The notes beneath the pieces were generated by a model. It was not told where the DNA came from, did no database searches, and saw only the letters and a program-made list of their open reading frames with translations. Source: Robiginitomaculum sp. (GTDB lineage Bacteria > Pseudomonadota > Alphaproteobacteria > Caulobacterales > Maricaulaceae). From it: 33,085 nucleotides of DNA. This document shows positions 8,836 through 16,867 of this stretch, piece after piece. The position numbers and the translations under genes were made by a program. Position 1 is the stretch's first letter. Every line of letters starts with the position of its first letter. The stretch spans positions 1 to 33,085 of the forward strand of contig JAJFFR010000116.1 in NCBI GenBank assembly GCA_021776555.1, given 5' to 3'.

Positions 8836-10255
8836 TTTGTGTCACCGGGTTTTCGTGGGTAAGCTCTCGCCATTGTTCGCGGTATTGGTCCAATTGATCA
8901 AGCCGCAAAGGTTTACAGTCGAGCTGCTTTGGCCCTTTCATCTTCTTGTTCTGCCAGTGCAACAACCGAAAGCAACCTTGCGCGATACCGTCAGGATTCA
9001 GCAATTTTCGAATTTTTTGTTTCGGTCGTAATGCCGCGACCAATTCACACAAAATAGAATTGCGGGCAAAATTCCCCTCAATGACGATCGAGCCAGTAGC
9101 ATTCAGCAGGTCCAATTCCAGATCAATCATCAATGCGGCGGTCATTGTAGCCAATGCCCGGCCGTTTCCCGCCTGCCCGATCAAACGACTGGCTTGATTA
9201 GCCATCGGTCCTGATCCATCACTGAAATCCCCAATGGCAAAAATACCATCCGTTATCAACGCTGCAATATCTTCAAGTGATATAGCCCCATCGAGATCAG
9301 ATTTGGAAAGTTCACAAATTTTCTCGTATTCCCTACCACCCATGAACCGGGCGCAGGCTATTGGATTGCCGGTCACATCAACATTGGCCAGCATATCGCG
9401 AGCTGGATCCAACTCGCTTACGTTGCTTTTTGGACTCATGGTAACCACCCAAGTTCCAGTTGAAACAAGCGTGGATTTCTCATTACTTTGCAAATTCAAG
9501 AAGCGCGCATACCCGGCATTGCTATCATGGACTCCGGTCAATATCTGGCAATCGATCGATATTCCGGTTTGTTCGGCCAACCTTGGCAAAATTGTGCCAA
9601 TTGGCCACCAAGCTGGCGAAAATGGCGCAAACTTGTCTTGCCAGTTCAGACACGACACCATCGACGACCAAGTTTTTCGAACCGGGTCCCATAGATCGGT
9701 ATGAGAACCCAGTGCCGATACTTCGCAAGTAGCCATACCTGATAAACGCCATGACCAGTATTGCGCCAACGGTAAAATATATTTGGCTGAACGAAACCGG
9801 GTCGGGTATTTGCGGGACTGCCAACACAACTGGCGCCCCAAATTTAGACCAGCGCTCAGGCCTGGCGAGAACGTCTCCGTAAAATTGGGGCGGATGTTCT
9901 CGTATTCTGCATCAAACTCGCAAACTCCATCCCATTCATAGTCCAGAATTGGCAAAGCAAGTCCGCTGTCAGACAATTTGGGATTAACCAAAGCAGCGGC
10001 TGCACCATGGGTGGCGACACAGATAAAATTGATAACTTCTAGTTTGGCGATTTCAACCAGCCCAGCCAAAATCCAAGCCCAAAGATCGTCAGTTGCAAAT
10101 GCCGGATACAACCCCGCCTCGCTCACTGGATTGGACGTGATCAACTTGATTTTGACTGCACCATTTGCGTCCAGCAAAGAGAGTTTGCAATTGGTTTTTC
10201 CAATATCAATGACCAGCAAGGATGGTTTGTCTCGGGTTGGAATCGGAACCTCCAC
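8828..10255 (-). CDS. rhaK: FGGY carbohydrate kinase, probable L-rhamnulokinase
   Basis: A 475-aa FGGY-family sugar kinase. The N-terminal phosphate loop is LVIDIGKTNCKLSL (residues about 14-27). The catalytic base region is GVHDSNAGYA with Asp244, followed by the STGTWVV segment. In the rha pathway it would convert L-rhamnulose plus ATP to L-rhamnulose-1-phosphate, the substrate of the aldolase encoded at 12615. Fuculose or xylulose kinase activity cannot be excluded by motif alone, but rhaI, rhaD and GH78 as neighbours favour rhamnulose. The start is a GTG at 10255 with no convincing upstream Shine-Dalgarno; a GGAGG lies just after it, so the true start may be a little downstream. It overlaps rhaR by 8 bases and lies 65 bases behind the TonB receptor, with a hairpin between. 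Confidence 0.85.
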   Translation of the reverse strand: MEVPIPTRDKPSLLVIDIGKTNCKLSLLDANGAVKIKLITSNPVSEAGLYPAFATDDLWAWILAGLVEIAKLEVINFICVATHGAAAALVNPKLSDSGLALPILDYEWDGVCEFDAEYENIRPNFTETFSPGLSAGLNLGRQLCWQSRKYPTRFRSAKYILPLAQYWSWRLSGMATCEVSALGSHTDLWDPVRKTWSSMVSCLNWQDKFAPFSPAWWPIGTILPRLAEQTGISIDCQILTGVHDSNAGYARFLNLQSNEKSTLVSTGTWVVTMSPKSNVSELDPARDMLANVDVTGNPIACARFMGGREYEKICELSKSDLDGAISLEDIAALITDGIFAIGDFSDGSGPMANQASRLIGQAGNGRALATMTAALMIDLELDLLNATGSIVIEGNFARNSILCELVAALRPKQKIRKLLNPDGIAQGCFRLLHWQNKKMKGPKQLDCKPLRLDQLDQYREQWRELTHENPVTQNA

Positions 10256-10276
10256 CTACAACTGATCAGCCATAAA

Positions 10277-10312
10277 ATCATGGCAGCATTGGATTTCCAA
10301 CACTACCATGAT
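10277..10312 (-). terminator. Strand-specific hairpin between receptor and kinase genes
   Basis: On the minus-strand RNA the arms AUCAUGGUAGUGUUGG and CCAAUGCUGCCAUGAU close a 4-base loop with 16 continuous pairs. Three of these are G-U wobbles. The same three positions become C-A mismatches on the plus strand, so the fold favours minus-strand transcripts. It starts 8 bases after the receptor stop codon and is followed by UUUUA. It could be a partial terminator or attenuator lowering kinase expression, or a 3' stabiliser of receptor mRNA. Confidence 0.65.
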
Positions 10313-10320
10313 AAAAATGG

Positions 10321-12444
10321 TTAGTATGATACGTGGATTTCCGCCAGCCAACGAGCTGGATTATTTGGGAACTCATTGTCCAACAGACCGGGAATAATCT
10401 TAAAACCCAGTGTCGGATAGTACTCGTCGGTGATGTTTTTACCGGTGATCGAAATTCCCCAATTTCCATTTGGCGCATCCCACCGCGCCATGGCGTTGAG
10501 CAATGGATGATCCCCGACCAACAGGGTATTGGCTGTGTTGACGAAATATTCCGTGGTGTAACTAATGTCACCGGCCAACGTGATATTCCCCATATTACCC
10601 GGCAAGGTGTTTGTGTAAGTCAAACCGACCCGGCCTTGGAACTCTGGTGTATTTTTAAGCACATTGGTTGATAGTTTAATCTCGTCAAACTGCGTTCCCA
10701 ATGTTCCGCTTAAGCTTAAGTGGTCAGTCAGTTGCGCCGACAGTTCCACCTCCAGCCCGTGATTGCTTGCATCTGGTGTATTGACCACAATGCCACCAGC
10801 ACCGGCAGCAGCCAATTGCAAGCTGGTATATTCAACATAGAAATACGTCGCATTTAGTTGCGCTCTTCCGCCAGCAAGCGTTTTTTTGAAGCCACCTTCA
10901 AAGCTCAAGGATTCTTCCGGGCCAAATATATCATTCACGATATTTGCCGCGCTGCGCGCTGCTGGATTAAACCCAACCCCGCCCGAACGAAAACCGGTCC
11001 CGGCACTGGCATACAAAAACAAATCATCGGATACCGCATAATCTGCACCCAGTTTCCATGTTACTTTATCCACTTCAATCCCCTCATTCACCGCAAAAGA
11101 AGTGGTTCGGGTATTGTCGAGACTCAGCAAACCCACGTCCTTGGATTCGGTGGTAAAGCGCCCACCAGCCGTCAAAGTCAGACGGTCTGAAACTGCAAAA
11201 TCGGCCTCACCATAAACGGCAAATGCATCAATATCCTGATGAATGGTCTGGGTGCTCGCCGGTCCAAAAACAGCGGGGAAGACGTTAAAGCTGCGGGTAT
11301 CCTTGATGTTTTCATGAAAATAGAAAATCCCAGCTGTCAAATCTACATTCATGCCACCTGCATCTGAACTTGTGGTGATAAACGCTTCCTGCGTGAATTG
11401 ATTTTCGTCCATATTCTGCAACGCGCCTTCCAGCAGGGAAAGCGGTGTGCCGTCAGCGTCTCCACCACTATTTCGCATTTGCACAGTCCGATACGCGGTA
11501 ACGGAGGTGAAGTCGAAATTGGAACCATTGTGATTAACCTCAATGGAGGTGCCGACCACATTCAACTGGTTGAGCGCTACCAACTGACCATGGCTGGTAA
11601 AGATATCGCCATCGACATCAAACGCCGGTGCAACTGTCGAAGCCGCACTACCGACACCACTATTGTCTTGAAAATCGGCACGCGCAGTAATGTCCCATTG
11701 TGCGTTGGGTGAGAATAACACGGCAGCCCGACCGGTCCAAAGATCATCTTTTTTGAGTTTACCACCCGTATTAAAATCCGTCATAAAGCCGTCATTGCCA
11801 CGCCGGTTCAAGGAAGCCCGAAAACCTAGTTTGTCTTCAACAATTGGCAGGCTGATAAAACCTTTCGCATTGAATTGTGATTTCGTGCCAAAACCAATTG
11901 AAGCACCAGCTTCCACAGCATCCAAAGATGGTTTTTTGGTTATAATCCGTAATGCACCGGCCGAGTTATTTCGCCCATAAATGGTGCCTTGCGGCCCGCG
12001 CAAAAATTCAACCTGTTCAATGTCGTATAAATCACTAAGCGAACCAAACGCCCGCGCCATATAGACACCATCGACATATATTCCGACTGGTGAATCAAAA
12101 CTGGAATCCGGATTATCAATGCCGATACCGCGAACAAAAATCTTCGGCGTGGTCGCACCACCCAATGCTTCTTCAATATACAGGTTGGGAACCAGATCTC
12201 GAATGTCCTGCAAATTGTTGATTTGGTTCGTCTGTAAACTGTCAGCCGTAATCGCGGTAATTGCCCCGGCATATTCTTGTAATGATTCTTCGCGTTTTCG
12301 GGCGGTCACAACGATTTCGTCTCGATCTATACCGGTCGTCTCACCAGAACTCTGGGCCAACACTGGTCCGGCAAAACCCATAATTGCGAACCCAGCAACT
12401 CCCGTTAACAGAAGTTCTTTTGCAGGCATAAAGCGATATTTCAT
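10321..12444 (-). CDS. TonB-dependent outer-membrane receptor, probable rhamnoside uptake
   Basis: A 707-aa TonB-dependent receptor. It has a signal peptide cut after residue 30 (GPVLA/Q), a TonB-box-like EIVVTARKREE at about residues 43-53, and a plug domain with GPQGTIYGRNNSAGALRI. A long beta-barrel region ends in a C-terminal aromatic (EIHVSY), as outer-membrane barrels do. The start is the ATG at 12444 behind an excellent GGGAGGATCAA site; upstream in-frame codons add no signal sequence. Energised by TonB-ExbBD encoded elsewhere, it should import a substrate too large or dilute for porins. Divergence from rhaD and linkage to rhaK/rhaR point to a rhamnose-containing glycoside. No SusD-like partner is present. 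Iron or vitamin cargo is possible in principle but does not fit the context. Confidence 0.9.
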   Translation of the reverse strand: MKYRFMPAKELLLTGVAGFAIMGFAGPVLAQSSGETTGIDRDEIVVTARKREESLQEYAGAITAITADSLQTNQINNLQDIRDLVPNLYIEEALGGATTPKIFVRGIGIDNPDSSFDSPVGIYVDGVYMARAFGSLSDLYDIEQVEFLRGPQGTIYGRNNSAGALRIITKKPSLDAVEAGASIGFGTKSQFNAKGFISLPIVEDKLGFRASLNRRGNDGFMTDFNTGGKLKKDDLWTGRAAVLFSPNAQWDITARADFQDNSGVGSAASTVAPAFDVDGDIFTSHGQLVALNQLNVVGTSIEVNHNGSNFDFTSVTAYRTVQMRNSGGDADGTPLSLLEGALQNMDENQFTQEAFITTSSDAGGMNVDLTAGIFYFHENIKDTRSFNVFPAVFGPASTQTIHQDIDAFAVYGEADFAVSDRLTLTAGGRFTTESKDVGLLSLDNTRTTSFAVNEGIEVDKVTWKLGADYAVSDDLFLYASAGTGFRSGGVGFNPAARSAANIVNDIFGPEESLSFEGGFKKTLAGGRAQLNATYFYVEYTSLQLAAAGAGGIVVNTPDASNHGLEVELSAQLTDHLSLSGTLGTQFDEIKLSTNVLKNTPEFQGRVGLTYTNTLPGNMGNITLAGDISYTTEYFVNTANTLLVGDHPLLNAMARWDAPNGNWGISITGKNITDEYYPTLGFKIIPGLLDNEFPNNPARWLAEIHVSY

Positions 12445-12514
12445 TTGATCCTCCCAATCGTATTTTCCGACATTGCGGATGACCAATTATGCAAGCATTT
12501 GGTCTGATTTGATT

Positions 12515-12545
12515 GTTTTTGTCAGTTTTTGACGTTTTTTGCAAG
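12515..12545 (+). repeat. Three 10-bp-phased T-tract repeats upstream of rhaD
   Basis: GTTTTTGTCA, GTTTTTGACG and TTTTTTGCAAG follow each other with a 10-base period, one helical turn, immediately upstream of the TATAAT at 12548. Phased T-tracts bend DNA, and repeated TTTTTG-C units could also be tandem half-sites for a regulator. The repeats are visible; their role is inferred. Confidence 0.5.
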
Positions 12546-12558
12546 TTTATAATTGCGT

Positions 12559-12568
12559 TTTGTACAAA
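12559..12568. promoter_or_regulatory. Palindromic candidate operator just downstream of the rhaD -10
   Basis: TTTGTACAAA is a perfect 10-base palindrome centred 13 bases after the -10 hexamer, flanked by GCGT on the left and ACGC on the right. A repressor bound here would sit over the start of transcription. RhaR is the obvious candidate. Confidence 0.45.
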
Positions 12569-12614
12569 GCACGCGATATTGTCATGCATAATCTTGCAAG
12601 ATCGGGAACCAAAA

Positions 12615-14729
12615 ATGTCGAGACAACAGGATAGCTCAATCCTTGAAAATAGATGGGATGACCAGACAGCAGCCGACATGAACGAAGCGGAGTTACTGCT
12701 GTATCGGTCCAACTTATTAGGGGCTGACCTGCGGATCACAAATTTTGGCGGTGGTAATACATCCGCCAAGGTCCAAGAGAATGATCCTCTTACCGGCAAA
12801 GCAACCCAAGTGCTTTGGGTAAAGGGTTCAGGCGGCGACCTTGGCTCCATGAAAATGGATGGATTGTCCAGTTTGTATATGGATAAATTGACTGACCTGA
12901 AAACACTGTACCGGGGGCTAGATCATGAAGATGAAATGGTCGGGTACCTACCGCACTGTACGTTCAATCTAAATGCCAGAGCTGCGTCAATCGACACTCC
13001 TCTGCACGCCTACGTTCCGCATAAACACATCGATCACATGCACCCGGACGGGGTGATTGCCATCGCCTGCGCCAAGGACAGCAAAGCATTAACTGAGCAA
13101 ATTTTTGAGGGACAATTGGGTTGGCTCCCTTGGCAACGACCGGGATTTGATCTGGGATTGAAACTAGGTGAAATGGCCACACAAAACCCAGCATTGAATG
13201 GCGTGATGATGCAGGGTCATGGCTTGTTCACTTGGGCTGACACGTCAAAAAATTGCTATTTGAAAACGTTGGAGATTATCCAGTGCGCCGCAGATTGGTT
13301 GGCAGAAAAAGATGCTGGGCGAGCGTTTGGATCGATCAGCACCCAAACATCGTTTACACCTGAGCAACGTCATGAAATTGCCGCGCATCTTTCGCCAGTT
13401 CTTCGTGGAAAAATCAGCAAAACCGAACCCAAAATCGGCCATTTTAATGACTCAGATGAGGTACTTGAATTTGTAAATTCAGCTCGCTTGAATGAATTGG
13501 CAGAACTTGGCACGTCTTGCCCAGATCATTTTTTGCGAACCAAAAGAAAACCATTGGTGCTGAATATCGATCCCGATGCTGGAACCATAGATCAGATTGT
13601 TGCCTCGATTTCAGATCCTCTGGATCAACAGCTACAAAGCTATCGTAACGACTACGCGGCATATTATGAGCAGTGCGCGCGAGACAATAGCCCGCCGATC
13701 AGAGATTCAAATGCCGTAGTTTATCTGATCCCGGCGCTCGGCATGTTTACCTTTGCCAAGGACAAAGCGACCGCCCGGATTGCTGGCGAGTTTTATGTAA
13801 ACGCCATTAACGTGATGAAAGGGGCTGAGAATGCCGGCGGCTATGTCGGTCTGCCCGATCAGGAAGCCTTTGATATTGAATACTGGCTGTTGGAAGAAGC
13901 CAAATTACAACGCATGCCATCACCCAAATCTTTGGCCGGGAAAACCGCTTTGGTCACTGGCGGTGCCGGCGGTATCGGAGCTGCAACCGCGCGCCATTTA
14001 TTGCGTGATGGCGCTTGCGTCATGCTGGCGGATATCGATCAAACGGCGAACAATAACATGGCATCTCGATTGGCCGGTGAATTTTCATCTGATGTGGTTT
14101 CTTCCGTTGAATGCGACGTAACCAATGAGGCCAGCGTCAGGGCCGCTTTTGAGCAGGCTTGCGTTACATTTGGCGGCGTAGATATTCTGGTCTCTAATGC
14201 TGGCATTGCTAGTTCTGCCCCGTTTGACCAAACCAGCCTGGAACTTTGGAACAAAAACATCAGCGTGTTGACCACAGGGTATTTTCTGGTGACCCGAGAA
14301 GCGTTCAAGATTTTGAAATCGCAAGGAATTGGTGGTTCCATTGTGTTTGTCGCATCAAAAAACGCGCTGGTGGCCTCGGCCAATGCTGCCGCCTATTGCA
14401 CAGCCAAGGGAGCAGAACTGCAATTGGCCCGAGCTGTTGCAGTTGAAGGCGCGCCACTAGGCATTCGATGTAACGTGGTCAACCCGGACGCAGTTTTGCA
14501 AGGTTCAAAAATCTGGAGCGGCGACTGGAAAAAAGAACGAGCCGATGCCTATGATATCTCGGAAGATGGATTGCAGGAACATTACCGCAATCGCAGCTTA
14601 CTAAAACGCGATGTGTTGCCCGAAGATATTGCCGAAGCCATCGTATTTTTGGCCTCTGAAAAAGCAGCCAAATCAACCGGGAATGTCTTAAACGTCGATG
14701 CGGGCCATGCGCCCTCATTTACCCGTTAG
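12615..14729 (+). CDS. rhaD: Bifunctional rhamnulose-1-phosphate aldolase / lactaldehyde-acting SDR
   Basis: A 704-aa fusion. Residues about 1-430 are a class II aldolase (AraD/RhaD-like), with metal-site histidines in HKHIDHMHPDG (residues 136-146) and His202 in MMQGHG. Residues about 440-704 are a short-chain dehydrogenase: the nucleotide motif TGGAGGIG is at 448-455, with catalytic Ser581, Tyr594 and Lys598 (YCTAK). It cleaves L-rhamnulose-1-phosphate to dihydroxyacetone phosphate and L-lactaldehyde, and the SDR half oxidises or reduces lactaldehyde. This is the known rhizobial/Bacillus-type fusion rather than the single-domain E. coli enzyme. I chose the ATG at 12615 because residues encoded upstream are promoter DNA and GGGAACC precedes it. 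It is the first gene of the operon; rhaI starts 15 bases downstream. Confidence 0.93.
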   Translation: MSRQQDSSILENRWDDQTAADMNEAELLLYRSNLLGADLRITNFGGGNTSAKVQENDPLTGKATQVLWVKGSGGDLGSMKMDGLSSLYMDKLTDLKTLYRGLDHEDEMVGYLPHCTFNLNARAASIDTPLHAYVPHKHIDHMHPDGVIAIACAKDSKALTEQIFEGQLGWLPWQRPGFDLGLKLGEMATQNPALNGVMMQGHGLFTWADTSKNCYLKTLEIIQCAADWLAEKDAGRAFGSISTQTSFTPEQRHEIAAHLSPVLRGKISKTEPKIGHFNDSDEVLEFVNSARLNELAELGTSCPDHFLRTKRKPLVLNIDPDAGTIDQIVASISDPLDQQLQSYRNDYAAYYEQCARDNSPPIRDSNAVVYLIPALGMFTFAKDKATARIAGEFYVNAINVMKGAENAGGYVGLPDQEAFDIEYWLLEEAKLQRMPSPKSLAGKTALVTGGAGGIGAATARHLLRDGACVMLADIDQTANNNMASRLAGEFSSDVVSSVECDVTNEASVRAAFEQACVTFGGVDILVSNAGIASSAPFDQTSLELWNKNISVLTTGYFLVTREAFKILKSQGIGGSIVFVASKNALVASANAAAYCTAKGAELQLARAVAVEGAPLGIRCNVVNPDAVLQGSKIWSGDWKKERADAYDISEDGLQEHYRNRSLLKRDVLPEDIAEAIVFLASEKAAKSTGNVLNVDAGHAPSFTR

Positions 14730-14744
14730 CAAGGGATGATCATC

Positions 14745-16037
14745 ATGAATGATTTCTTCAACAAAGATTTTTTGGAAAAGCACAATCAACAATTTCAAAA
14801 TGCAATTGATGATGAGTATGAGGCGCTTGGCCGAAAACTGGCCCGGCAGAACATCAAAATTGATGATGTAACTGCTGCTGCACAGAATTTCTCAATCGCA
14901 GTTCCCAGTTGGGGAGTTGGCACGGGCGGCACCCGCTTTGCGCGCTTTCCCGGTCTGGCTGAACCCCGCAATATCATGGAGAAACTCGAAGATTGTGCGG
15001 TGATCAACACCCTGACCCGGGCCACGCCCGAAGTATCTCCCCATTTTCCATGGGATCGAGTGGATGATTTGGCCGAAGTACGAGAACGAGCAAGTGGACA
15101 TGGTCTTTCTTTTGCCTCGGTCAATTCAAATACATTTCAGGATCAAGATGGCCAGCCACTTTCCTACAAATTTGGCTCCCTGACCCACGCAGATGAAGCG
15201 ACCCGGCAGCAAGCCATCGCGCACAATCTTGATTGTATTGAATATGGAAAAATACTGGATGCAAAATCACTAACCGTATGGATTGCCGATGGTTCCAATT
15301 ACCCGGGCCAGCAGAACTTTACTCATGCTTTGGAAAATTATCTGGAATCCATGCACCAGATTTATGGACAACTACCCGATGATTGGCGCCTGTTTATTGA
15401 ACACAAAATGTTTGAACCTGCGTTTTATTCAACGGTAATTCAGGATTGGGGCACCAGTGTTTTATGCGCCATGGAATTAGGGGACAAAGCCTTTTCGCTG
15501 GTCGATTTGGGGCACCATGCCCCCAACGTCAATATCGAGATGATCGTGGCCCGCCTCATCCAGTTTAACAAGCTGGCTGGGTTTCACTTTAATGACTCAA
15601 AATATGGCGATGATGATCTGGATTCCGGGTCGATCCATCCCTATCAGCAGTTCCTAGTCTTTAATGAGTTAGTCGATGCCGAGCACCGGGGCGCAGCCGG
15701 ATTTGATCCGGCCTATATGCTGGATCAATCCCATAACGTCACCGATCCGATTGAAAGCCTGATGAACTCGGCGATCAGTGTGCAACGGTCCTATGTACAG
15801 GCATTGCTGGTTGACCGAGATGCCCTGCTCGATTGCCAACAAAACTGCGACCCATTGATGGCTAGCAATATCTTAAAAGCCGCATTTGAAACGGACGTAA
15901 GTTCGATCCTTGCCAAGGCGCGGGTATTGAGCGGCGGCGCGGCCGATCCGCTGTCCTGTTATCGCGATGCGGCATACCGAACTAATATCGCGGCGGATCG
16001 CCCAGCCGTAACCGGATCAGGATCCGGTATCGTTTAG
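14745..16037 (+). CDS. rhaI: L-rhamnose isomerase, rhizobial RhaI type
   Basis: A 430-aa metal-dependent TIM-barrel isomerase converting L-rhamnose to L-rhamnulose in the cytoplasm. Candidate metal and catalytic residues are Glu219 (FIEHKMFEP), Asp254 and His257/258 (VDLGHHAPN), and His281, Asp284 and Lys286 (GFHFNDSKYGDDDLD). The GTGGTRFARFPG segment near residue 60 is typical of the RhaI subfamily, which is distinct from E. coli RhaA. The ATG at 14745 has AAGGGA at good spacing; the in-frame ATG at 14736 touches that site and is unlikely. It sits between rhaD and the dioxygenase gene with gaps of 15 and 14 bases, so it is co-transcribed. This gene and rhaD fix the identity of the pathway. 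Confidence 0.93.
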   Translation: MNDFFNKDFLEKHNQQFQNAIDDEYEALGRKLARQNIKIDDVTAAAQNFSIAVPSWGVGTGGTRFARFPGLAEPRNIMEKLEDCAVINTLTRATPEVSPHFPWDRVDDLAEVRERASGHGLSFASVNSNTFQDQDGQPLSYKFGSLTHADEATRQQAIAHNLDCIEYGKILDAKSLTVWIADGSNYPGQQNFTHALENYLESMHQIYGQLPDDWRLFIEHKMFEPAFYSTVIQDWGTSVLCAMELGDKAFSLVDLGHHAPNVNIEMIVARLIQFNKLAGFHFNDSKYGDDDLDSGSIHPYQQFLVFNELVDAEHRGAAGFDPAYMLDQSHNVTDPIESLMNSAISVQRSYVQALLVDRDALLDCQQNCDPLMASNILKAAFETDVSSILAKARVLSGGAADPLSCYRDAAYRTNIAADRPAVTGSGSGIV

Positions 16038-16051
16038 AAAAGGGATATCTC

Positions 16052-16867
16052 TTGAAAACTAATCTCACGCCAGAAACGATTACTCGGTATCAACGAGATG
16101 GATTTGTCAAAATTGACAGTTTTCTGTCGGCGCAAGAATTAGAGACTTGGCGGACGCGTATTACTGCAGCAGTTACTGACCGAAACGAACGCATTCCCGG
16201 CGCAAATGATGGCGGCGGAGTGGGTGATGATTTTTACGACAATGTATTTACCCAGCGAGTCAATTTATGGCGCACTGACAACCAGTTAAAACAACTGGTT
16301 TTGAAGGAAGACATTGGAAAGATGGCGGCCCGGCTCGAAGGCGTGGACGGGGTTCGTATCTGGCATGATCAAGCCCTGTTCAAAGGGCCGTGGGCCAATC
16401 CAACCGCTTGGCATCTAGATGACCCATATTGGTCTTTTTATTCGCGCCATGCAACGACCATCTGGGTAGCGCTGGACGATGTGACCGCTCAAAACGGTGC
16501 GCTTTATTTTCTACCCGGCAGCCACAAACAGGCGAGATTAGACAATGTTGACCTCGGCCCCAATGTCGGTGATCTGTTCAAGGTCTATCCTGAATGGAAA
16601 ACTCATGAACCAGTATGCTTGGAAATGAAGGCTGGAGATGCCAGCTTTCACAACGGGATCATGCCCCATGCCGCAGGACCCAACATGACCCCGCATCCGC
16701 GCCGGGCCTTTGCGATGATTTTTATGCCTGATGGCTCCGTCTTTAATGGAATACGCAATGTCATGCCATCAAAGCAGTTTGAAAGCCTGAAAAAGGGCGA
16801 TGTGCTGAATGATGATGAATTCAACCCGCTCATTTACCCGGTACCACAATCCAGATCAGTTGAATGA
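16052..16867 (+). CDS. Fe(II)/2-oxoglutarate dioxygenase, PhyH family
   Basis: A 271-aa cupin-fold oxygenase of the phytanoyl-CoA hydroxylase family. The iron facial triad is visible: His121 and Asp123 in AWHLDD, and His206 in MPHAAGPN. An Arg-Arg pair (HPRRAF) follows where 2-oxoglutarate is normally held. It starts at a TTG (16052) behind AAAAGGGA, the only start that keeps the full N-terminal GFVKIDSFLS region. The stop overlaps the next ATG (ATGA). PhyH enzymes hydroxylate, or by hydroxylation demethylate, many substrates; the substrate here is unknown. Its position inside the rha operon suggests it trims or oxidises a modified rhamnoside or its aglycone. Nothing in the classical rhamnose pathway needs it. 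Confidence 0.88.
   Translation: MKTNLTPETITRYQRDGFVKIDSFLSAQELETWRTRITAAVTDRNERIPGANDGGGVGDDFYDNVFTQRVNLWRTDNQLKQLVLKEDIGKMAARLEGVDGVRIWHDQALFKGPWANPTAWHLDDPYWSFYSRHATTIWVALDDVTAQNGALYFLPGSHKQARLDNVDLGPNVGDLFKVYPEWKTHEPVCLEMKAGDASFHNGIMPHAAGPNMTPHPRRAFAMIFMPDGSVFNGIRNVMPSKQFESLKKGDVLNDDEFNPLIYPVPQSRSVE

Larger units (their letters stand above)
12445..12614. promoter_or_regulatory. Divergent control region, TonB receptor / rhaD operon
   Basis: This 170-base region must drive both the receptor gene (-) and the seven-gene rhaD operon (+). For rhaD, TATAAT at 12548-12553 is a perfect -10 hexamer but lacks a consensus -35 at normal spacing, as expected of a regulated promoter. For the receptor, CATAAT on the minus strand (complement of about 12485-12490) is the best -10. 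The region is also very T-rich and holds phased repeats and a palindrome, listed separately. It is the most likely binding place for the DeoR-type regulator. Confidence 0.6.
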
